DNA from: Magnetospirillum aberrantis SpK | GTDB lineage: Bacteria > Pseudomonadota > Alphaproteobacteria > Rhodospirillales > Magnetospirillaceae | Direction of reading: 5' to 3' | Assembly (NCBI RefSeq): GCF_011022235.1 | Contig: NZ_JAAIYP010000035.1 | Coordinates: 62,001-126,000, forward strand | DNA: 64,000 bases | In this document: one piece after another, positions 35,791 through 44,771 of the stretch | Layout: each line of letters starts with the position of its first letter | How positions within the stretch are numbered: position 1 is the stretch's first letter | Notes under the pieces: generated by a model | Told to the model about the DNA's origin: nothing | Seen by the model: the letters and a program-made list of their open reading frames with translations, nothing else | The model's database searches: none | Translations under genes and position numbers: made by a program

Positions 35791-36468
35791 TCAGTTCATC
35801 GCCCCGGCCAATATCTTGGCCGCCAACGCAGACCCCAGACCGTCGCGACGTGACGCGGCGGCGGCAAGGGCGGTGCGAACCTCGGAAAACTCGCGGGCAT
35901 GGGCCGCAAGGCTGCCTTGGGCGGCGGCGGCCAGGACGCCGGCCATGGCCCGTTTCGCCGCGTCCTCGTCGCGCGCGGCCACCGCCAGCAGCGGCTGCAT
36001 CTGGCCCTCCGGCATCCAACCATCCAGCAACTCGGCGATGCGCCGGACGTAAACCCCGTCGCCAGTGGCGAAGAACGCCGCCCACAGCATATCCACATGC
36101 ACCGGGTGGGTCAGGGCGAACCCTTTGAAATCGGCTCCGGCGGCATCCATCGACCCGGCCGCCGCCTCACCGACCAATGCCTCCATCAGACGGCGGCGTT
36201 CGGGGTGGTGGGAATAGTTGAGCGCCTGGGCCGTCACCTCGACCTTGACCGGGTCGCCGCCCTTGATCGCCTCGACCAAAGCGGAAGCGACATCGGGCGC
36301 TTGATCCAGCACCAGCGCCAGAAACACCGGAAGCGTCAGAACCGTCTGCGCCCGCCACGCCTCGTCCACCGGCTCGGCGGCGAAACAGGCGACCATCCGC
36401 TCCGCGTCGGGACAACGGAAATAGCCGACGATCTCCGCCTCCAACCCCTTGGCCGCATCCCTATCCAT
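35791..36468 (-). CDS. Protein of unknown function (225 aa)
   Basis: This 225-residue, Ala-rich and mainly helical soluble protein has no motif I recognise. It begins MDRDAAKGLEAEIVGYFRC and has several repeating helical units, as in small alpha-solenoid proteins (inference). There is no signal peptide. The start is adjacent to the stop of the DUF4010 gene upstream, with no gap, so it is translated from the same transcript. It could serve the membrane protein, but nothing shows this directly. Confidence 0.65.
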   Translation of the reverse strand: MDRDAAKGLEAEIVGYFRCPDAERMVACFAAEPVDEAWRAQTVLTLPVFLALVLDQAPDVASALVEAIKGGDPVKVEVTAQALNYSHHPERRRLMEALVGEAAAGSMDAAGADFKGFALTHPVHVDMLWAAFFATGDGVYVRRIAELLDGWMPEGQMQPLLAVAARDEDAAKRAMAGVLAAAAQGSLAAHAREFSEVRTALAAAASRRDGLGSALAAKILAGAMN

Positions 36469-37737
36469 CTAGACCCCCAACCACCTGAGCGACAGGCCGA
36501 GCGCACCGGCCACCACCATCGCCAACATGGAAAGCGCGATCCGGCGGGCCATCAGGCCACCGCACAGCCCCCACACCAGCGCCGCCTTGACCCCGGTGTT
36601 GACGAACGCGGCAATGGTGACCGCCGTCGCCGCCACCGTCAACGCCACCGATTTGCCGGCCATCTGGATCATCGACAGCGCCACCGCGTCGACGTCGGCC
36701 AGACCGGCGCCCGCCGACAGCAGATAAAGCCCCGCCGAACCGCCCCAGGTCTGAATGGCCTTGGAGGCCAACATCACCAAGGTCAACAAAATGGCGAACT
36801 TGATGGCCATACCCAACTCGAACGGATTGGACAGGGTCATGGCGCCGGGCTTTCCCTCTTCCTCGCGCCGGCGCCACAACAGCCAGGCGGCGACGAAACC
36901 GGCCGCCGCCATGCATCCCAGCGGCACCAGCATCTTCTGCCCCATGTCGGGGTTGAGCACGAACACGATCAGCCACAGACGCACGAACATGGTGGCGTTG
37001 GCCAAGGCGACGCCGGCGGCCAGCAACGGCTGCATGCCGGGGCTCTCGCGTCCCATGCGGGCGAACGACACGGTCAACGCGGTACTGGAGGCGACGCCGC
37101 CGAAAAAGCCGGTCAACAGGCTGCCGATACGCGGCCCGGCCAGTTTGATGGCGAAATAGCCGAGAAACGAGATGCCGGCCACCATCACCACCAACAGCCA
37201 CATGGTGTAGGGATTGAGCATCTGTTCCGGCCCATAGCCCTGGTTGGGCAATACCGGCAGCAACACCACCGAGATCAGCAACAGCTTGATGGCGGCGCGC
37301 AATTCCAGTTTTTCCAGGCGTTTGAGCCAGGCGTGCAGGGTTTCCTTGGCTCCCAGCATGGCGGTGGCGACCACGCCGCCGGCCGCCGCCGCCGCCCCCT
37401 CTCCCATGACCGCCATGGCGCCCAGGCCAAACGCGATGATCTCGGCGACCTGGGTGGTGACACCGACGTTCTGTTCGCCGCTTTGGGCACGGACCACATG
37501 GGCGGCGACGACGATGGCCGCCAGGGCGACGAAACCGGCCGCCAGCGCCAACGCTCCCAAGCTATGTCCCAACCAACCGCAGATCCCGCCCAGCAAACCG
37601 ATCAAGGCGAAGGTGCGAATGCCGGCCAGAGGACCGCCATGGGCCGCCTCGCGCGCCTGCCAGCCACGCTCGACCCCCATCAACAGGCCGATGGCCAAAG
37701 CCAATCCCAACCGTTGGAACAGTTCGACGTGGTCCAT
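36469..37737 (-). CDS. MgtC/DUF4010 family membrane protein
   Basis: This 422-residue protein has about eleven membrane helices. The N-terminal part (LGLALAIGLLMGVERGWQ and GIRTFALIGLLGGICG) is the MgtC-like region and the rest fits the DUF4010 family (SLLTGFFGGVASSTALTVSFA). The function in bacteria is not established, though MgtC-type proteins are linked to magnesium limitation and membrane potential. The ATG at 37737 begins at the first helix. The following gene, of unknown function, starts directly after its stop. Confidence 0.82.
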   Translation of the reverse strand: MDHVELFQRLGLALAIGLLMGVERGWQAREAAHGGPLAGIRTFALIGLLGGICGWLGHSLGALALAAGFVALAAIVVAAHVVRAQSGEQNVGVTTQVAEIIAFGLGAMAVMGEGAAAAAGGVVATAMLGAKETLHAWLKRLEKLELRAAIKLLLISVVLLPVLPNQGYGPEQMLNPYTMWLLVVMVAGISFLGYFAIKLAGPRIGSLLTGFFGGVASSTALTVSFARMGRESPGMQPLLAAGVALANATMFVRLWLIVFVLNPDMGQKMLVPLGCMAAAGFVAAWLLWRRREEEGKPGAMTLSNPFELGMAIKFAILLTLVMLASKAIQTWGGSAGLYLLSAGAGLADVDAVALSMIQMAGKSVALTVAATAVTIAAFVNTGVKAALVWGLCGGLMARRIALSMLAMVVAGALGLSLRWLGV

Positions 37738-37926
37738 GTCCGGGCCTCTTGCGTAAACGGCACCGATTCTCGCACGAAGCCACACGTTTTGCATCCCCCT
37801 ACGGTATGTGCGCCGGTTAATGCCCCCTGGTTGCGAAGGGACTATGGCTTGATCCGGATGCTTGCTGCATACTGGTCACCATCAACGCCGGCCCGCCACC
37901 CGGCGCCAGAGAAGGAGGACAAGCCG

Positions 37927-38439
37927 ATGCCGACGACCAAGGTTGCCCTGTTCCTGGCCCATTCCATCGCCCTGGAGGTGGAGGCGGGAGACCGCTACGA
38001 GGAATTGGCCGACGTAATGGAGGTCCACAACAATCCCGAAGTGGCCGTTCTGTTCCGTCAGATGAGCGACTTTTCCCGCAAACACGCCCAATCGGTGCAG
38101 GAACGCGCCGAAGCCTTCCAGCCGCTGCCCGAGCTGAAAAGCTGGGAATACCGCTGGAACGCCCCGGAACCGCCGGAAGTGGGTGACTTTACCGGCACCC
38201 ATTACCTGATGACGCCGTTTCATGCCTTGCAATTCGCCCTGGCCAACGAACGGCGGGGATGGGAGTACTACAACAACATGGCCGCCGATTCGCCCGACCC
38301 TGACGTGCGCAGCCTGGCCGGAGCCTTCGCCGAGGAAGAGGCCGAACACGTCAAGGAACTCGAGGAATGGCTGACCAAGGTCCCCCGGCCGACCGCCGAC
38401 TGGGCGGAAGACCCCGACCCGGCGGCGGTCATCGACTGA
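37927..38439 (+). CDS. Ferritin-like (rubrerythrin-type) protein
   Basis: This 170-residue protein looks like a four-helix-bundle di-iron protein. Carboxylate and His ligands appear in four helices: ALEVEAGDRYEELAD, FSRKHAQSV, LANERRGWEYY and EEEAEHVKELEEW. It lacks the rubredoxin-type C-terminal iron site of full rubrerythrin. A role in peroxide or iron handling is likely from the family, not shown. The ATG has a GAAGGAGGAC ribosome site. A strong terminator follows 7 bases after the stop. Confidence 0.82.
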   Translation: MPTTKVALFLAHSIALEVEAGDRYEELADVMEVHNNPEVAVLFRQMSDFSRKHAQSVQERAEAFQPLPELKSWEYRWNAPEPPEVGDFTGTHYLMTPFHALQFALANERRGWEYYNNMAADSPDPDVRSLAGAFAEEEAEHVKELEEWLTKVPRPTADWAEDPDPAAVID

Positions 38440-38446
38440 CATCCCA

Positions 38447-38473
38447 GGGGGCCTTATGGCCCCCTTCTCTTTT
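38447..38473 (+). terminator. Intrinsic terminator after the ferritin-like gene
   Basis: A perfect 7-bp GC stem (GGGGGCC at 38447-38453 with GGCCCCC at 38458-38464) with a TTAT loop is followed by TTCTCTTTT. This is a classical rho-independent terminator. Confidence 0.85.
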
Positions 38474-38549
38474 CCCGCTTGGCACCCCCGCCCGAATCGC
38501 GGCTATGATCGCCCCTTAGTGGTCCGATCCAAACAGAAGGTTCATTCGG

Positions 38550-38897
38550 GTGCTGTCTTCCATCACCGTTTTATTGTTGTGCCAACTGGCCGGCGAGGTG
38601 CTGGCCCGCCTTTCCGGCCTGCCCGTTCCCGGCCCGGTGGTCGGCATGCTCTTGCTGTTCGCGGGTCTGGTGATCCGGCGCGGCGTGCCCGACAGCCTGG
38701 ACAGAACCGCCACCGCCTTGCTGTCCCACCTGTCGTTGCTGTTCATCCCGGCCGGCGTGGGGGTCATGGTTCACCTGAAACTGATCGCCGGCGAATGGCT
38801 GCCGATCACCGTGGCCCTGGTGGTCAGCACCGCGCTGACCATCGCGGTCACCGGCATGGTGATGCAGGCCCTGGCACGCGGGAAACGGCGGTCATGA
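38550..38897 (+). CDS. CidA/LrgA family membrane protein
   Basis: This 115-residue protein has four membrane helices and the CidA/LrgA signature LPVPGPVVGMLLLFAGL. The family is holin-like and works with LrgB/CidB in autolysis control or export of small molecules such as pyruvate. The start is a GTG at 38550. Its stop overlaps the ATG of the LrgB gene by four bases (ATGA), showing coupling. Confidence 0.88.
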   Translation: MLSSITVLLLCQLAGEVLARLSGLPVPGPVVGMLLLFAGLVIRRGVPDSLDRTATALLSHLSLLFIPAGVGVMVHLKLIAGEWLPITVALVVSTALTIAVTGMVMQALARGKRRS

Positions 38898-39619
38898 AGG
38901 GCGGCGACCTCCAGGCCATCTGGGTTTACCTGTCGACCTCTCCCCTGTTGGGACTGACCGCGACCCTGGTCGCCTATCAGGCCGCCCATTGGCTGTGGCG
39001 CAAGACCCACATGACGCCGCTTTTGAACCCCGTTCTGGTGTCGATCGTGTTGATCGGCGGCTTCCTGACCTTCACCGGCATTGAATATCGCGTTTATTTC
39101 GATGGCGCCCAGTTCGTGCACTTCCTGTTGGGACCGGCGACAGTGGCCCTGGCCATTCCGCTTTACCGTCAGATCAGGTTGCTGCTGCGTTCGGCGCTGG
39201 CGGTGGTGGTGGGGCTGGTCGCCGGCGCCACCGTCGCCGCCGCCTCGGCCATGGGACTGGCCTGGGCGTTGGGAGCGTCGCACCGTACCGTCCTGTCGCT
39301 GGCGCCGAAATCCGCCACCTCTCCCATCGCCATGGCGGTGTCGGAAGGCATCGGCGGATTGCCGTCACTGACGGCGGTGATGGCCATCCTGACCGGCATC
39401 GTGGGATCGACCATCGCGGTGTGGGTCCTGGATGCCGTGCGTGTCAAGAACGAGGCCGCGCGAGGCCTGGCCATGGGCACCGCCGCGCACGGCATCGGAA
39501 CAGCCCGCGCCATCCAGTTGGGCGAGATCACCGGAGCCTTTTCCGGCCTTGCCATGGGATTGGCGGCACTGGTCACCACCGTCGTGGTGCCGCTGCTGGT
39601 CCGGGCTTTTTTCGGTTAG
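38894..39619 (+). CDS. LrgB family membrane protein
   Basis: This 241-residue LrgB/CidB protein has the conserved LNPVLVSIVLIG, LGPATVALAIPLY, APKSATSPIAMAVSEGIGG and GTAAHGIGTARA blocks and seven or more membrane helices. It should form a complex with the LrgA-like protein made from the overlapping upstream gene. The two are often regulated by a LytTR or LysR protein, but no such gene is next to them here. Confidence 0.92.
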   Translation: MKGGDLQAIWVYLSTSPLLGLTATLVAYQAAHWLWRKTHMTPLLNPVLVSIVLIGGFLTFTGIEYRVYFDGAQFVHFLLGPATVALAIPLYRQIRLLLRSALAVVVGLVAGATVAAASAMGLAWALGASHRTVLSLAPKSATSPIAMAVSEGIGGLPSLTAVMAILTGIVGSTIAVWVLDAVRVKNEAARGLAMGTAAHGIGTARAIQLGEITGAFSGLAMGLAALVTTVVVPLLVRAFFG

Positions 39620-39648
39620 GGCGTGAGCGTGATGAAAGACCGTCAGGT

Positions 39649-40251
39649 CTACGGGCCGACGATCTGGCGGATCCGGGCGAGGTTCCAACCCTTGGCCGCC
39701 TCGACCAGAATGTCGCCACTGGCGATGTTGTCGCCTTCGACCGACAACAGGACGCGAGTCCCCAGAACCATGGTGACCTCGCCCGAGGCGTTGGCCGCGT
39801 CGAAGCGCAAGACCGCGTCCTCGTTCCCCACCTTGACGCGCCGGGTATTGCTCGCACCACCGGCGGCATCGGAATTGGCAAGCTGGGAAGCGGCATCGGC
39901 CACCGCCGAGCTGTCCAGGAACAGCGAGACGTTGAGCGAGGATTCGCCCTTGCCATAAGCGCGGGTCACCGCCACGCCGCCACCGACCTGACCCAATCCC
40001 TGGATCTCCGGGGCTTCCGCCTGCCAGCCGCCGGTCGCCGGCGGCATGGTTTCGGCCAGCGCCTTGCCCAAACGATCCAGAACTTCGGCCATCGCCGCCT
40101 CAAGCGCCTGGGCGGTCCGGGGCAGGTCGTTCTTCTGATAGGCGGCACGCGCCGCGTCGATCTGCGCCTGCACCGTGTCGGCGGCCCAAACCGGCGTCGC
40201 CGCGACAACCACCGCCAACGCTCCCCCACACAGTCTGGCCGACCACCCCAT
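39649..40251 (-). CDS. Exported protein of unknown function
   Basis: This 200-residue protein has a signal peptide (MGWSARLCGGALAVVVAATPVWA, cut near residue 23) and no membrane anchor after it, so it is probably periplasmic. The mature part starts with a short helical repeat (IDAARAAYQKNDLPRTAQALEAAM) followed by a beta-rich C-terminal domain. I do not recognise the family. It is divergent from the SpmAB-like gene and convergent with lrgB. Confidence 0.7.
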   Translation of the reverse strand: MGWSARLCGGALAVVVAATPVWAADTVQAQIDAARAAYQKNDLPRTAQALEAAMAEVLDRLGKALAETMPPATGGWQAEAPEIQGLGQVGGGVAVTRAYGKGESSLNVSLFLDSSAVADAASQLANSDAAGGASNTRRVKVGNEDAVLRFDAANASGEVTMVLGTRVLLSVEGDNIASGDILVEAAKGWNLARIRQIVGP

Positions 40252-40369
40252 CGCCTGTTCCTTTTGGAAAACTCATTGCGACGAACATTAACAACGCCCC
40301 CCGATTGCGGCAAGCGTGCGCACACAGGACGGGTTTGCTAGGCTGTGCGGCACTTCGGGGGAGGAACAC

Positions 40370-41608
40370 GTGAATTTGGTCTTTTTCCTGCTGGTGGCGT
40401 CGGCGGTGGCCTTGGCCGGCTGGCGCGAGCTGACCGTCGCCCCGGGAGCCATGGCCGGATTGGCCGAGGCGGTGCTGAAGGCCGCCGAGGGAGCGGTGCC
40501 GCTGGCGCTGGGACTGGTCGGCGTCATGGCGCTGTTCCTGGGATTGATGAAGGTGGCCGAAGCCGCCGGCATGGTCCGTGGACTGGCCCGTCTTCTGGCA
40601 CCGGGACTGACCCGGCTGTTTCCCGAAGTTCCCGCCAACCATCCGGCCATGGGCGCCATGGTGATGAACGTGTCGGCCAACGTCCTGGGGCTGGGCAACG
40701 CCGCCACGCCGTTCGGCATCCGCGCCATGGAGCACCTGGACCGCCTGAACGCCGACAAGGGAACCGCCAGCAACGCCCAGGTCCTGTTCCTGGCCATCAA
40801 CACCGCCGGGGTGACCGTCCTGCCCACGTCGGTCATCGCCTTGCGCGCCACCCTGGGGGCCGCCGATCCGGCGGCGGTCGTGGCCCCCACCCTGGCCGCC
40901 ACCTTGTTCGCCACCATGGTCGCCATCGTCGCCGCGCGCCTGTTGCAACGTTTTTCCCCCGCGCCAACCGCCAAGACCGACGATTGCGAGGAAGCGGACC
41001 CGCTTCCGCCGGCTCCGGCCTGGGCGTGCTGGCTGGCTGGCCTGTCGGTTCTGGCGATCATTCCGACGATGGCGGTGTGGGGGGCGATCCTGGGACCGTG
41101 GATCGTGCCGGCGCTGATGGTCGGCTTCCTGGGTTTCGGCCTGATCCGCCGGGTAGCGATCTACGAAACCTTCGTCGAGGGCGCCCGCGAAGGATTCACC
41201 GTCGCCGTGCGCATCATTCCCTATCTGGTAGCCATCCTGGCGGCCATCGCCATGTTCCGCGCCTCGGGCGCCATGGATGCCGTCCTGGCGCCGCTGGGGC
41301 GTCTTCTGGCGCCGCTGGGCGTTCCTCCGGAAGCCATGGCCATGGCCGGCATGCGCTCGCTGTCGGGATCGGGGTCGTTCGCGTTGCTGGCCTCCTATCT
41401 CAAGGACCCGGCCATTGGCATCGATTCCGCCGCCTCTGTCCTGCTCGGCACCATATACGGGTCGAGCGAGACCACCTTCTACGTCATCGCCGTCTATTTC
41501 GGCGCGGTCGGAATTCGCCGCATCCGCCATGCCCTGGCCGCCGGACTGATCGCCGACCTTGCCGGTCTGGTGGCGGCAATTGTCCTATGCCGCCTGCTTT
41601 ACCCGTGA
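40370..41608 (+). CDS. Fused SpmA-SpmB-like membrane protein (nucleoside recognition domain)
   Basis: This 412-residue protein joins two membrane domains that are separate in sporulating Firmicutes. The N-terminal half contains VMNVSANVLGLGNAATPFGIRAM, typical of SpmA; the C-terminal half contains the SpmB-type IIPYLVAILAAIAMFRASGAMD and SLSGSGSFALLASYLKDP. Both carry the Gate/nucleoside-recognition domain. The start is GTG with GGGGGAGGAAC upstream. In this non-sporulating context it is probably a transporter of unknown substrate. A cytoplasmic linker (about 205-230) joins the halves. Confidence 0.85.
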   Translation: MNLVFFLLVASAVALAGWRELTVAPGAMAGLAEAVLKAAEGAVPLALGLVGVMALFLGLMKVAEAAGMVRGLARLLAPGLTRLFPEVPANHPAMGAMVMNVSANVLGLGNAATPFGIRAMEHLDRLNADKGTASNAQVLFLAINTAGVTVLPTSVIALRATLGAADPAAVVAPTLAATLFATMVAIVAARLLQRFSPAPTAKTDDCEEADPLPPAPAWACWLAGLSVLAIIPTMAVWGAILGPWIVPALMVGFLGFGLIRRVAIYETFVEGAREGFTVAVRIIPYLVAILAAIAMFRASGAMDAVLAPLGRLLAPLGVPPEAMAMAGMRSLSGSGSFALLASYLKDPAIGIDSAASVLLGTIYGSSETTFYVIAVYFGAVGIRRIRHALAAGLIADLAGLVAAIVLCRLLYP

Positions 41609-41633
41609 CCGGCGACGGGGTATACCGGACGCC

Positions 41634-42254
41634 ATGATGTGGGAAACCCTTACTGCCCTGGTTCAGGTGGTGGCCATCGACGTCGCCTTGGCCGGCGACA
41701 ACGCCATTGTCGTCGGCATGGCCGCCGCCGGATTGCCGGCGATACACCGTGGCCGTGCCATCCTGATCGGCATCCTTGCCGCCGCCGTCCTGCGAATCGT
41801 CTTCGCCAGCTTCACCATGCAATTGCTGGAAGTGGTCGGGCTGTTGCTGGCCGGTGGCCTGTTGCTGCTGTGGGTGGCGTGGAAGCTGTGGCGGGAATTG
41901 TCGGGCAACGCCGAGTTGGAGCGCGAGGAAAGCCAGGCCGCGGCCAGTTCCGATGGCACCGGGCAGGACAAAAGCTTTGCCCAGGCGGTGTGGCAGATCA
42001 TCGTCGCCGACGTGTCCATGTCGCTCGACAACGTGTTGGCGGTCGCGGGGGCTGCGCGCCATCACCAATGGGTGTTGGTGGCCGGCCTGGCGCTGTCGGT
42101 GGCACTGATGGGAGTCGCCGCCAACTTCGTCGCCGGCCTGCTGAACCGTTACCGCTGGATCGCCTATGTGGGCTTGCTGATCATTTTGTATGTCGCCTTG
42201 CGCATGGTCTGGGACGGCAGCCACGAGCTCATGGCATACGCCGACACCCTTTGA
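41634..42254 (+). CDS. TerC/YjbE family integral membrane protein
   Basis: This 206-residue membrane protein has the paired TerC motifs: AIDVALAGDNAIVVGMAA in the first half and VADVSMSLDNVLAVAGAA in the second, both with conserved Asp residues within membrane helices. TerC/YjbE proteins are linked to metal, often manganese, export. It begins 25 bases after the SpmAB-like gene; two successive ATGs (41634 and 41637) can serve as start. The downstream GntR gene is convergent. Confidence 0.88.
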   Translation: MMWETLTALVQVVAIDVALAGDNAIVVGMAAAGLPAIHRGRAILIGILAAAVLRIVFASFTMQLLEVVGLLLAGGLLLLWVAWKLWRELSGNAELEREESQAAASSDGTGQDKSFAQAVWQIIVADVSMSLDNVLAVAGAARHHQWVLVAGLALSVALMGVAANFVAGLLNRYRWIAYVGLLIILYVALRMVWDGSHELMAYADTL

Positions 42255-42267
42255 TCCCCAAACGCCC

Positions 42268-42891
42268 TTAGCCGACCTTGACCGTCATCTCCGGCGAACG
42301 CATGTAAAACGCGGCGGCCGCCGCCCGGACGAATTCCCGGATGCCGCATTCCGCTTGTTCAAGGTCGCCGGCGGCGACAGCCGCCGCGACGCGCACCCCC
42401 AGGCTCCGCTCCACTTCGGTCACGGCCATGCCACGCGGTGCCTGACCGCCACGGATCGGCTGCCACAAGGTTTCCACCAGGCCGACCAACACCGGGTTGC
42501 CGCAGCCACGATGCAAAGCGGCCAGCCAATCGCCGCCCGATGCGGCCAGCCGTGCCACCTCGCCCCGCTCCTGATCCCCCATGCGAGCGTTGGCAAGGCC
42601 GACGCAAACCACTTCCATCTCCGCCAAGGTCTCGAACAAGGCTTGGCCGACGCCATCGCCGACCACCACCCCGCGATGGGGACGATTTTCCACCAGTCCC
42701 AAAGTCGCCAATTGTCGAACGGCTTCACGCAGCGGAGTGCGTGAAACCCCCATGCGGCTTGACTGCGCCACTTCGTCCAGACGTGTGCCGGGGCGAAAGT
42801 CACCCGCGACGATTTCCGTCGCCAGTTGCAGCCGGACCCGCTCGGCACGGGTCATGGAAGCGGTGTCAAAGCGAGGAGTCTGGTGGAGCAT
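42268..42891 (-). CDS. GntR family transcriptional regulator (FadR/FCD-like)
   Basis: This 207-residue regulator has a winged helix-turn-helix near residues 13-75 (ERVRLQLATEIVAGDFRPGTRLDE, GVSRTPLREAVRQLATLGLV). The C-terminal part aligns with the FCD ligand-binding domain. Most of the His residues that bind metal in FCD domains appear replaced (VERSLG where EH is usual, REFV where HL is usual), while ALHRGCGNP is kept. Ligand and targets are unknown. It is divergent from the TolC-like gene, so control of efflux is possible. Confidence 0.87.
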   Translation of the reverse strand: MLHQTPRFDTASMTRAERVRLQLATEIVAGDFRPGTRLDEVAQSSRMGVSRTPLREAVRQLATLGLVENRPHRGVVVGDGVGQALFETLAEMEVVCVGLANARMGDQERGEVARLAASGGDWLAALHRGCGNPVLVGLVETLWQPIRGGQAPRGMAVTEVERSLGVRVAAAVAAGDLEQAECGIREFVRAAAAAFYMRSPEMTVKVG

Positions 42892-43136
42892 CCCGTTTCC
42901 GTCATCGTCAGGAGAGACAAGATATATAAGGGCATCATTAGCACACAAATTCCCCTAAGAGTAGCACATTAAAAGAAAATTCTTCGATCCAGCCACCACA
43001 CCAACCAACGCAATCAGTTTACGATTGAACAATCTGTGGTTGAGTTCACCCCCGCGAACAGCTCGAAAATCAAGCCGATCAATAACGGCAAAGACTAGGC
43101 ACCACCGCACCAATCGGTGTATAAGGTCGATTAATT

Positions 43137-44735
43137 ATGTTCGGGGGTGTCTTGCGTGGACATAGGGGGATCGGAATCTTGACTTTCCGGAAATGGCGAC
43201 TTCATGCCTTGGCGGGCTGCACCGCTTTGGTAACGGTTTGGTCGGCGCCAGCCGTAGCTCAGAACCTGATCGATGAGTTGCAGAGCCTGGTCGAAAGCCA
43301 CCCGCAAATCCGTTCCAAGGAAAAAAGTGTTTCCTCGGCCGAAGAAGGCATCCGCGCAGCCCGTTCCGGCTACCTTCCGACAGTCAAGCTGACCGGCGAC
43401 AGTGGCCCCGAATACGTCGACAGCCCGGCCCGCCGACAGACCGAGGGAGAGCGTTTCTACAAGGGACGCGAAACCACGGGTCTGGTGGTGACCCAGCGCC
43501 TGTTCGACGGCTTCGCCACCGATGCCCAAGTCGAAGCCGCGAAGGTCAGCCACGAGATTTCCGACGCCGATCTGCGCGCCACCCGCCAGAACGCCCTCCT
43601 CGAGGGGACGCTGGCCTATATCGACGTGCTGCGCCAGATCCGCCTGATCCAGTTGGCCCGCGACAACGAACGCAAGATTCAAGAACAGCTCAACCTTGAG
43701 GACGAGCGCGTCCAGAAAGGTTCGGGTATCGCTTCCGACGTGCTGGCCGCCAAGCAGCGGCTTCAGGTCGCCAAGGAACGGCGCGTCAACTTCGAAGGTA
43801 ATTTCGAAGCCGCCGTCGCCAAATATTCCCAGGTCTTCGGACACGCCCCCGACGTGGCTGCGCTGACCGACCCGCCGGTTCCGGCGGCGTTGATCCCGCC
43901 GCAATTGGAAGACGCGGTACGCTCGGCCCAGGACGACAACCCGACACTGCGAACCGCCACCAAGACCATTTCGCTGACCAGCGAGCGGCAACGTGTGGCC
44001 GAGGCGGGCTATTACCCCAACATCGACCTTGTCGGCCGTGCCAATTACGAAAACGACAAGAACGCCGAAATAGGCGTGCGCCGCGACTGGTCGTTGCTGT
44101 TGACCGCCACCTGGGAATTGTTCTCGGGTTTCAAGACCGACGCCCAGGTCGCCCAGGCCAGCTATGACCATGCCGCGTCCAAGGACAACCAGCTTTACGC
44201 CAGCCGCAAGGTCACCGAAACGGTCAAGATCGCCTGGCACAAGCTGAAGACCGCGCGCGAGCGCATCAGCCTGTTGGAAAACGCCGCTGTCCTGGCCGAG
44301 GAAGTGTGGGCCGCACAGAAAAAGCGTCGCGACGCCGGCAAGGCCACCGTCCAGGACGTGCTGGACGAAGAAACCCGCATCAACGACGCGCGGATCAACT
44401 TCACCAGCGCCTATTACGACATGATCCAGCATTCCTATGAATTGCTGGCCGCCATGGGGCGCCTGGAAGTGGACGGCATCCGCCAGGTGCCACCGGCACC
44501 GGCCAAGTCGAGTGCGCCTCAGGACATGACCCAGCCGCGCACCAGTGCCGCCGCGCCCGAGGTCCCTCAGCCCGTCGCCGTTCCGGTTGCCGAGCCGCAG
44601 CAAGCGGCCGTCCCGGCCCCGGTCTCTCCTTACATTCCGGTGACCGCCTCGGCCTTTGGCGACGACCTGCCTGACGGGTCGCCATCGGCCATGATGAGCC
44701 GCATGCGGCCAATGGTCGAAGCCTCTGGGAATTAA
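43137..44735 (+). CDS. TolC family outer-membrane efflux channel
   Basis: This 532-residue protein has a signal peptide (cleavage near AVAQ at about residue 41) and two TolC-type repeats rich in long helices. Blocks include ESHPQIRSKEKSV, GLVVTQRLFDGF, AEAGYYPNIDLVGRANYEND and LLTATWELFSGFKTDAQV. It should form a trimeric channel through the outer membrane and periplasm. The C-terminal 90 residues are Pro/Ala-rich low complexity. No pump gene follows it; the RND pump and adaptor are 1 kb away on the other strand. It could serve type I secretion or RND pumps. Confidence 0.92.
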   Translation: MFGGVLRGHRGIGILTFRKWRLHALAGCTALVTVWSAPAVAQNLIDELQSLVESHPQIRSKEKSVSSAEEGIRAARSGYLPTVKLTGDSGPEYVDSPARRQTEGERFYKGRETTGLVVTQRLFDGFATDAQVEAAKVSHEISDADLRATRQNALLEGTLAYIDVLRQIRLIQLARDNERKIQEQLNLEDERVQKGSGIASDVLAAKQRLQVAKERRVNFEGNFEAAVAKYSQVFGHAPDVAALTDPPVPAALIPPQLEDAVRSAQDDNPTLRTATKTISLTSERQRVAEAGYYPNIDLVGRANYENDKNAEIGVRRDWSLLLTATWELFSGFKTDAQVAQASYDHAASKDNQLYASRKVTETVKIAWHKLKTARERISLLENAAVLAEEVWAAQKKRRDAGKATVQDVLDEETRINDARINFTSAYYDMIQHSYELLAAMGRLEVDGIRQVPPAPAKSSAPQDMTQPRTSAAAPEVPQPVAVPVAEPQQAAVPAPVSPYIPVTASAFGDDLPDGSPSAMMSRMRPMVEASGN

Positions 44736-44738
44736 CCG

Positions 44739-44767
44739 AAAGGGCGGTCCACCGGGACCGCCCTTTT
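44739..44767 (+). terminator. Terminator at the end of the TolC-like gene
   Basis: A 12-bp perfect stem (AAAGGGCGGTCC at 44739-44750 with 44755-44766) closes an ACCG loop and ends in TTTT. The A-rich left flank allows it to work in both directions between the convergent genes. Confidence 0.85.
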
Positions 44768-44771
44768 CGAT

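Noticed and set aside
35899-37926. Long in-frame extension upstream of the ferritin-like gene
   Set aside because: It runs antisense to two minus-strand genes; the ATG at 37927 with a strong ribosome site is the real start.
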